Shown here: positions 57,951 to 64,000 of the stretch, in pieces
Numbering within the stretch: the first letter of the stretch is position 1
How the letters are laid out: every line of letters begins with the position of its first letter
Assembly (NCBI GenBank): GCA_963826105.1
Contig: CAWGWA010000005.1
Location: 62,001 to 126,000 of the forward strand
Source: WHTI01 sp963826105
Lineage (GTDB): Bacteria; Actinomycetota; CADDZG01; WHSQ01
Length of the DNA: 64,000 nucleotides
Direction of reading: 5' to 3'
Program-made: the position numbers and the translations under genes
The notes under the pieces: generated by a model
What the model saw: the letters and a program-made list of their open reading frames with translations, nothing else
What the model was told of the DNA's origin: nothing
The model's database searches: none

Positions 57951-58150
57951 TAGCGCCGGGACTCGCCCTAGGAGGGGGCGAGTCGACGAGGTAGGGGATC
58001 TCGGAAGTGAGTCCAGCCGGTTACCGGTTTGGCTCCGATTCGGCGGGTGACCCTCGGCCTGTCACGGTCGTAACGATGCCGACAAACCCCGGGAGCGATC
58101 CCGGGACACAAACCGGCAGCGGCGTGGCTCTCTCGATGTTCTACGAGGCG
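57951..58150 (+). ncRNA. glmS self-cleaving ribozyme/riboswitch
   Basis: The 5' leader of glmS contains the conserved glmS ribozyme core in order. The cleavage-site motif A|GCGCC is at 57952-57957, followed by GGGACUCGCCC and its complement GGGGCGAGUC, then UCGACGAGG (57983-57991), GGGGAUCUCGG, an extra stem inserted at about 58002-58036, and the catalytic-core strand GAUUCGGCGGGUGACCCUCGG (in 58037-58057). Downstream stems include CCCGGGA...UCCCGGG at 58088-58106. Glucosamine-6-phosphate acts as cofactor for self-cleavage, leading to mRNA decay, so the product of GlmS shuts off its own synthesis. Recognised by eye from the known consensus; position directly before glmS strongly supports it. 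Confidence 0.86.
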
Positions 58151-58191
58151 TGATAACCGCGCTTCGATTTGGCAACTGAGAGGAGTTACCT

Positions 58192-60054
58192 ATGTGCGGA
58201 ATCGTCGGCTACGTCGGCGATGAGCAGGCACTGCCGGTGCTGCTGAACGGTATGCAGAAGCTCGAGTACCGCGGCTACGACTCATCCGGGGTCGCGGTCA
58301 TAAATGGTCAGTCGGTCGTCTCGACGACCGGCCAAGCAACATTGACCGTCGAGCGCAAGGCGGGCCGTATCGGCGAGCTGCTGGCGGAACTCGAGGGCAC
58401 GACGATCGAGGGAACCACCGGCATCGGCCACACGCGCTGGGCAACCCATGGCGCACCCACCGACATCAACGCTCATCCACATCGCGACTGCAGCGGAGAT
58501 CTTGCAGTCGTTCATAACGGGATCATCGAGAACCACGACGAGCTGCGTACTCGACTTACCGCGGAGGGGCACACGTTCAAGTCCCAGACCGACACCGAGG
58601 TCGCCGTTCACTTGATCGAGTCGATCATCGAGGAGAAGAAGTGCTCGCTCAAGGACGCCGTCCTCGAAGCGGTCAACATCCTCAAGGGGGCCTTCGCCCT
58701 CGTGTGCATCTCGGTCCACGAGCCCGACCGCATCATCGTGGCGCGCCAGGAACCCCCGATCATCGTGGGAGCCTCCGCGGACGCTGGGCTGGTCGGCTCG
58801 GACATCCCTGCTCTGCTGGCCTACACCCGCGACGTCATTCCGCTCGATAACTATCAGGTTGCCGAAGTCATGCGCGGCAGCGTGCGCGTGTGGGGTTTCG
58901 ACGGTATCGAGGTCACTCCCGAGACGGTTCACGTCGAGTGGGACATGGATGCCGCCGAGAAGGGCGGCTTCGAAGACTTCATGCTCAAAGAGATCTACGA
59001 GCAGCCCGAGGCCGTGCGCAACACGATGCGCGGCCGTATCGACGATTCGGGACGCGTCACCCTCGACGAGGTTTCCTGGACGTCCGAGGAGATCAAGGCG
59101 ATCGACAAGATCGTCGTGGTCGCCTGTGGAACCTCGTACCACGCGGGGATGACGGCCAAGCACTCGATCGAGCACTGGACCCGCATCCCCGTCGAGCTGG
59201 ACTACGCATCCGAGTTCCGTTACCGCGATCCGGTCCTGAATGAGCGATCACTGGTGATCGGCATCGGACAGTCCGGTGAGACCGCGGACACGCTCGCGGC
59301 GATGCGCTTCGCCCGCGAGATGGGCACCAAAGTCGTGGCCATCACGAACGTCGTCGGTTCATCGATGACGCGCGAGGCGGATGCGGTGCTGTTCACGCAT
59401 GCTGGACCCGAGATCGGTGTCGCGGCGACCAAGACCTTCCTTGCGCAGCTGGTCGCGGTCAACATCTTCGCCCTCTGGCTCGCCCAGGAGAGGGGCACGA
59501 TGTACGGCGACAAGCTGACCGAAACGGTCGACGCGATGCGCCGGTTGCCCGAGCAGATCGAAGAGACGCTCCTGGTTCAGGACTCGGTACTCCGGGCGGC
59601 CAAGCGTTACGCCGACGCCCGCGACTTCATCTTCATCGGTCGAGGGGTCGGCAATGCCGTCGCGATGGAGGGGGCCCTGAAGCTCAAAGAGATCTCCTAC
59701 ATCCACGCGGAAGGCTACGCGGCCGGGGAACTCAAGCACGGCCCGATCGCACTGATCGAAGATGGCGTTCCCGTGGTCGCGATCCTCACGGGTGAGCCGC
59801 TCTACGAGAAGATGCTGTCGAACGTCGAAGAGGTCCGGGCCCGAGGTGCGGACACGATCCTCATCGCTCACCAAGGCGACGAACGCGCCCGTGCGCTCGC
59901 CAACGAACTCTTCGAGGTTCCGACCACCAAGCCACTGCTCAGTCCGATCCTCGACACGATCCCGATGCAGATGCTCTCCTACTTCATCGCGAAGGAGAAG
60001 GGACTGCCACCGGACAAGCCCAGGAACCTGGCCAAGAGCGTGACCGTCGAGTAG
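58192..60054 (+). CDS. glmS: Glutamine-fructose-6-phosphate aminotransferase (isomerizing)
   Basis: 620 residues, intact. The N-terminal glutaminase domain starts MCGIVGYVGDEQALPVLL with the nucleophilic Cys2, and has GIGHTRWATHG and VVHNGIIENHDELR. Two SIS domains (about 300-440 and 470-600) contain VVACGTSYHAG, IGQSGETADTLAAMR and the C-terminal PRNLAKSVTVE. Makes glucosamine-6-phosphate for peptidoglycan. GAGAGGAG lies seven bases before the ATG, downstream of the ribozyme. Confidence 0.98.
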   Translation: MCGIVGYVGDEQALPVLLNGMQKLEYRGYDSSGVAVINGQSVVSTTGQATLTVERKAGRIGELLAELEGTTIEGTTGIGHTRWATHGAPTDINAHPHRDCSGDLAVVHNGIIENHDELRTRLTAEGHTFKSQTDTEVAVHLIESIIEEKKCSLKDAVLEAVNILKGAFALVCISVHEPDRIIVARQEPPIIVGASADAGLVGSDIPALLAYTRDVIPLDNYQVAEVMRGSVRVWGFDGIEVTPETVHVEWDMDAAEKGGFEDFMLKEIYEQPEAVRNTMRGRIDDSGRVTLDEVSWTSEEIKAIDKIVVVACGTSYHAGMTAKHSIEHWTRIPVELDYASEFRYRDPVLNERSLVIGIGQSGETADTLAAMRFAREMGTKVVAITNVVGSSMTREADAVLFTHAGPEIGVAATKTFLAQLVAVNIFALWLAQERGTMYGDKLTETVDAMRRLPEQIEETLLVQDSVLRAAKRYADARDFIFIGRGVGNAVAMEGALKLKEISYIHAEGYAAGELKHGPIALIEDGVPVVAILTGEPLYEKMLSNVEEVRARGADTILIAHQGDERARALANELFEVPTTKPLLSPILDTIPMQMLSYFIAKEKGLPPDKPRNLAKSVTVE

Positions 60055-60056
60055 CG

Positions 60057-60818
60057 ATGGCCAAGCGAACGCTCGTCCTGCTCCTGACGCTGGCGCTGTG
60101 CGGCGCCTTCATTGCGCCGCCGGCGTCGGCCAAGTGGCGGCCGGGAACCGGACGGGCTATCCGATACATCGATACCCGCTCGGGCAACGTGACCTTCGCG
60201 GTCAAGACCCCGAGAGGAAAGCTTTACCCCTATCGGGCGCGTACCAAGGTGGCCGCCGCATCGACGCTCAAGGTCATGTTCATGACCGCGTATCTGAGGC
60301 GCTTCGCTCGCCATCGGGGCTCAACGACGACGATCGGGCTCTGCTCGGCCCCGATGATCAAGCGTTCGGACAACTACCCTGCCGATCGCATCGCCGACCG
60401 GCTGGGACCAGACCCGATGTACCGACTCGCGGATCTTGCCGGGATGAAGGACTTCTCTTACACGCGGCCGTGGGGAAACAGCACCGTGAGCGCGCGCGAT
60501 CAAGCGCGCTTCATGTTCAACCTCGAGGACTATCTGCCCAACCGTCACCAGCGCTACGCGCGCTACCTCCTGAGCCACATCGTCAAGTCTCAGCGGTGGG
60601 GGATCGGTCAGGTGCCGAAGCCCGACTGGAAGAAGTTCTTCAAGGGCGGATGGGGTTCGGGGACCGGCTCCGTCTGTCACCAGGTCGCCTTCATCACCCG
60701 CGATGGGACGAGGATCTCGGCTGCGGTGATGATCACCAGCAGCCCGAGTCACGAATACGCCACCGAGACCCTCAGGGGTGTCTTCAAGCGCCTTCTCCGG
60801 AACCTCCCGAAGCCGTAG
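60057..60818 (+). CDS. Secreted serine hydrolase of class A beta-lactamase fold
   Basis: 253 residues. Signal peptide MAKRTLVLLLTLALCGAFIAPPASA, with likely cleavage after residue 25. The three class A landmarks are recognisable: S69-T-L-K72 (SxxK), S104-D-N106, and KGGWGSGTG (196-204) at the KTG position. The SxxK to SDN spacing is about 25 residues shorter than in true beta-lactamases, and no convincing omega-loop glutamate is seen, so drug hydrolysis is doubtful; a DD-peptidase-like or other secreted hydrolase role is possible. It starts two bases after the glmS stop, so it is probably cotranscribed with it. Confidence 0.75.
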   Translation: MAKRTLVLLLTLALCGAFIAPPASAKWRPGTGRAIRYIDTRSGNVTFAVKTPRGKLYPYRARTKVAAASTLKVMFMTAYLRRFARHRGSTTTIGLCSAPMIKRSDNYPADRIADRLGPDPMYRLADLAGMKDFSYTRPWGNSTVSARDQARFMFNLEDYLPNRHQRYARYLLSHIVKSQRWGIGQVPKPDWKKFFKGGWGSGTGSVCHQVAFITRDGTRISAAVMITSSPSHEYATETLRGVFKRLLRNLPKP

Positions 60819-60863
60819 GGCGCTACCCTTAGATCCTTATTCTCCGAGACAGGAGGGCACCTC

Positions 60864-61183
60864 ATGGGGTTCATGGACAAGGTGAAGCAGGCAGCCCAGG
60901 ACGTCACCGCCGAGGCCAAGAAGGCCACCGCACAGGGCAAGGAGAAGCTCGGCGAGGTTCAAACCAAGCGGAAGATGGACGATGCCGCCAAGCGCCTCGG
61001 CTACCTCAGTTACGCCGAGAAGACCAAGGGCGAGACCGACGCGGCCGCAACGGCCGAGGTCGTTGCCGAGATGGCCGGATACGAAGCCGAGCTGGCGGCC
61101 GCTGCTGCCGCCGAAGCCCGCCCGCCGCCGAAGCTCCGCCCGCCGAGGAGCCGCCGCCTCCGGCCGTCCCGCCCGAGGCGTAG
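60864..61183 (+). CDS. Small helical protein of unknown function (frame broken near 61117)
   Basis: About 106 residues when one missing base is restored. MGFMDKVKQAAQDVTAEAKKATAQGKEKLGEVQ predicts a long Lys/Ala/Glu helix (shown as MGFMDKVKQAAQDVTAEAKK), followed by DDAAKRLGYLSYAEKTKGETD. The C-terminus in the restored frame is Ala/Pro/Glu-rich (EAPPAEEPPPPAVPPEA) and stops at 61181-61183; unrepaired, it reads into an Arg-rich nonsense tail. A GACAGGAGGGC precedes the ATG. Similar small proteins occur in other actinobacteria without known role. Confidence 0.65.
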
Positions 61184-61186
61184 TAC

Positions 61187-62709
61187 CTGCGACGCCTACT
61201 CACTCCGGAGGAGATGGGACGGGCCGATAAGGCCACGATCGACTCGGGGGTCCCCGGCGAGGTCCTGATGGATCGAGCCGGACGCGCGGTTGCTCGCGCT
61301 GCCATACGACTGGCCGGTGGTCGTTACGGCAAGCGTGCCTTGGTCGTTTGCGGCCCGGGCAACAACGGAGGAGATGGGTTCGTTGCTGCGCGCGTGTTGG
61401 CGGCCGAAGGGCTCGGCGTGACATGCATGGTGACCTTCGATCCGGCAGAGGTAAAAGGTGATGCTGGCGATCCATCTCGTCCGGATGCAACATGACGGTA
61501 TCAACGCACGTCCGTTCGGCCCCGAGGGGATGGACGGTCACGACGTGTACGTCGACGCGCTGCTCGGGACCGGGTCTTCGGGGGCTCCCGCGGTGTGCCG
61601 GCCGCGGCGATCGCGGCATTGCTGGTCTGCTCGCCGGTCGTCTCGGTCGACATCCCCTCGGGGGTCGACGGTGCCACCGGCGCGGTCTCGGGTGATGCGG
61701 TCGACGCGACCGTGACCGTAGCGATCGCGGCCGAGAAGATCGGTACGGCCTTGCCGCCTGGCTCGACACATGCCGGGTTTGTCGAGGTCGTCGACATCGG
61801 GATCGAGATCGAAGGCGAGTGGTCGGACGGACCTCGTATCGAGATGGCCGAGGCCGACGACGTCGCTCTGGTGCTGGGAGTGCGCGAACCGGAGACGCAC
61901 AAGCGCACCGCCGGTTCGGTTGCGATCCTTGCCGGCTCGGACGACATCCACGGGGCCGCGCTCCTCAGCGCGCGCGGTGCGGTCCGTATGGGCGCCGGCT
62001 ACGTCACGCTCGGGACGACTGCGGCGGTGAAGGAGGCGGCGTCGGTCTTCCCCGAACTGCTCGTTAACGAGGTCACCGAGAGCGCGGTGCTGGGACCCGA
62101 TGCACTCGATGAGTTCGCGGACGTGATCGAGCGCGCCGATGCACTTGCCGTCGGGCCCGGGCTGGGAACGGGTGACGAGCAGCGCGCGTTGATCGAACGG
62201 GTGCTGGCCGAGATCGATATCCCGGTTGTGCTCGACGCCGACGCGCTGAACGTGCTTGCTGCCGACACGAGCCCGCTCGAGAAGCGCACCGGGCCGGTGG
62301 TGATCACTCCACATCCCGGCGAGCTCGGGCGACTGCTAGGGCGCTCGACCGATGAGGTCTCGGCCGACCGACTCGCTGCCGCCCTGGAGGCTTCGAGGCG
62401 CTTCCCGTCGGCGGTCGTCGTTGCCAAGGGGAACCGGACCGTGATCGCCTCGGGCGCGGGGCCGAGGCAGTCGTGATCCCGACCGGAGGACCGGAGCTGG
62501 CGACCGCAGGAACCGGTGACGTGCTGACGGGGGCGCTGGGGGCGTGCCTAGCCCGATCCGGGGTCGCGAGTGCGGCGGCGATGGCGGCGGCCTACGTGCA
62601 CGGCCTGGCGGGGACGATCGCCGGGGAGCGCGTGGGGCCATCCGGCGTGGCTGCGGGCGATGTTGCGGAGGCTCTTCCTGCCGCCGTCGAAGCGATTCGA
62701 CGCCGTTAG
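61187..62709 (+). CDS. nnr: Bifunctional NAD(P)HX epimerase/dehydratase (three frame breaks)
   Basis: About 507 residues when bridged. Repairs hydrated NAD(P)H. The epimerase domain has VLMDRAGRAVARAA and VVCGPGNNGGDGFVAARVL; then IHLVRMQHDGI, VDALLGTG and VVSVDIPSGVDGATG. The ADP-dependent dehydratase domain has GSVAILAGSDDIHGAALL, VLDADALNVLA, VITPHPGELGRLLG and TAGTGDVLTGALG. Breaks: extra G near 61466, missing G near 61592, missing G near 62460. Homologues carry LTPEEM before the first ATG (61214); here RRLLTPEEM is encoded with only a CTG at 61187 available, so the start is ambiguous. Confidence 0.85.
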
Positions 62710-62718
62710 TCTGAAGCC

Positions 62719-63865
62719 GTGACCCATATCAGTAGGGACGAGATGACGACCCGTGGCCATGGCGTGTGGGTCGAGGTCGATACGGCCGCCATCTCCCACA
62801 ACATCAAGGCTTTGGGCCAGCGAGCCTCCGGCGCAGAGGTCATGGGCGTGGTCAAGGGCTACGCCTACGGCCACGGCAACCCCGAGAGCGCCCAGGCGAT
62901 GCTGGACGGCGGAGCCACTCGCATCGGCGTCGCGCGGGTGGCCGAGGCCCTCCATCTCCGGGATGCAGGCTTCACGGCTCCGGTGCATGTCTTCACCGAG
63001 CCTCCGTTCGATGCGGCTGCGACCATGGTCGAGAGGGATCTGACTCCGACCGTCTACACGGAGGACTTTGCTCGAGCGCTGTCTGCGGCCGCGGTCGCTC
63101 TCGATCGAGTAGTGCCGGTCCACGTGAAGCTCGACACCGGGATGCATCGGGTCGGCCTTCTCGCTCGACGAGACCCCCGGGGCGATCGATGTGCTGAAGG
63201 GATTGCCGGGGATCGAGATCGAGGGGGCCTGGAGTCACCTCGCGGTCGCCGACTCCATCGATCATCCCTTCACCCGCAAGCAGCTCGATCTCTTCATCGA
63301 CCTCGTCGGTCAGATCGAGTCCGCCGGCGTTCAGCTCCGGTACAAGCACCTGGCCAACTCGGCCGCGACCATGAGCCTTCCCGAGTCGCACTTCGATCTG
63401 GTGCGGTGCGGGATCGCCTCGTACGGGTTGCTCCCCGGCCCCGACTTCGCTGGGATGGTCGATCTTCGACCGGCGCTTGCGATGAAGGCACGGGTGAACA
63501 TGGTCAAGACCGTCCCGGCAGGTGAGCGGTTGTCTTACGGGCTCCAGTACGAGTTGAAGGACGCCGGCAAGGTAGTGACGATTCCTGCCGGATACGCCGA
63601 CGGCTACGCACGCGGCTACTCGGGCGAGGCGGATGTCATCATCAAAGGGAAGCGCTACTGCGTATCTGGGACCGTCTGCATGGATCAGTTCCTGGTTGAT
63701 GTCGGAGCCGACAACGTTGACGTCGGTGACGTGGCGACCTTGATCGGGCGCGACGGAGACGAAGAGGTCACCGCGGAGGAACTGGCTGCGATCATCGACA
63801 CCATCAACTACGAGGTCACCTCCCGCATCCCGTCACGCGTTCCCCGCTTATACGGAGGCGTGTGA
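62719..63865 (+). CDS. alr: Alanine racemase (frame broken near 63160)
   Basis: About 382 residues when bridged, from a GTG (an ATG at 62743 is an alternative). The PLP lysine is K46 in VMGVVKGYAYGHG, where most homologues have VKADAYGHG. KLDTGMHRVGL ends the first frame; SLDETPGAIDVLKGLPGIEIEG continues in the second after dropping one C at 63160. HLANSAATM, VRCGIASYGLLPG, the catalytic-tyrosine region AGYADGYARGYSG and VSGTVCMDQFLVDVG follow. Makes D-alanine for peptidoglycan. Stop overlaps the next gene (TGATG). Confidence 0.92.
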
Positions 63866-64000
63866 TGGCCCCCAAGAAGGGCGTCCTCGCCCTGGCGGGA
63901 GCGGCGGTCGGGCTGGGCATCGGTATCGCCGCTGAACGCTCGATCCTCAAGCGACGGCGTCTCAACGATCCTCAGGCCGGCGAGCGATTCGGCACACGCC
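63865..64000 (+). CDS. Alpha/beta-hydrolase, N-terminal fragment
   Basis: The first 45 codons of a gene that overlaps alr by one base. MAPKKGVLALAGAAVGLGIGIAAERSI is a basic start plus one hydrophobic anchor (cited here as VLALAGAAVGLGIGIAAE), followed by RRRLNDPQAGERFGTR. Actinobacterial alr is often followed by an alpha/beta-fold hydrolase with exactly such a short membrane anchor and a D-P-x-A-G-E-x-F-G motif. The catalytic domain lies beyond the window, so the assignment rests on context and this motif. Confidence 0.55.
   Translation, partial: MAPKKGVLALAGAAVGLGIGIAAERSILKRRRLNDPQAGERFGTR

Noticed and set aside
60057..60818. Beta-lactamase resistance gene
   Set aside because: Only partial class A landmarks, abnormal spacing and no convincing catalytic glutamate; kept as a generic serine hydrolase.

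Overview
The window is a 64 kb piece of a high-GC, gene-dense bacterial chromosome. It is almost certainly from an actinobacterium (Actinomycetota), probably an uncultured lineage outside the well-known genera. Reasons: the order tRNA-Trp / secE / nusG / rplKAJL / rpoBC / rpsLG / fusA / tuf / S10-spc-alpha / rplM-rpsI; frequent GTG and TTG starts; zinc-type S14; GpgS (a mycobacterial-type glucosyl-3-phosphoglycerate synthase); a coproporphyrin-type heme cluster (hemE-cgoX-chdC); and nnr-alr followed by an alpha/beta-hydrolase. I saw no insertion sequence, prophage, CRISPR array or origin.

Layout. 1-4124: end of an AI-2E-type permease, gpgS, a stand-alone response regulator, an ECF sigma/anti-sigma pair and an M20 dipeptidase. 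4165-22341: tRNA-Trp, secE-nusG-rplK-rplA, L10 leader, rplJ-rplL, a membrane cupredoxin gene, rpoB-rpoC, an arsenite methyltransferase gene with a double palindrome upstream, then rpsL-rpsG-fusA-tuf. 22371-39382: the S10, spc and alpha operons, essentially one plus-strand train from rpsJ to truA. 39401-40445: rplM-rpsI with its own promoter and terminator. 40509-56387: an accessory and metabolic block holding an ABC-2 transporter trio, aconitase, a lipoprotein, pgi-zwf, a second ECF sigma/anti-sigma pair, hemE-cgoX-chdC, mobA and a TreT-like glycosyltransferase. 56450-64000: glmM, a glmS ribozyme, glmS, a secreted beta-lactamase-fold protein, a small helical protein, nnr, alr and the start of a hydrolase gene.

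How it works together: most of the window builds the transcription, translation and secretion machinery. The right end feeds cell-wall precursors: GlmM and GlmS make amino-sugar phosphate and Alr makes D-alanine. The middle block supplies central carbon flux (Acn, Pgi, Zwf) and heme.

Two things stand out. First, a glmS self-cleaving ribozyme precedes glmS in an actinobacterial setting. Second, at least fifteen single-base frame breaks interrupt otherwise conserved genes, including essential fusA, rplD, rplV, rpsH, rpsK, map, glmM and alr. These look like indel errors of an unpolished assembly rather than pseudogenes, so the affected genes are annotated across the break.
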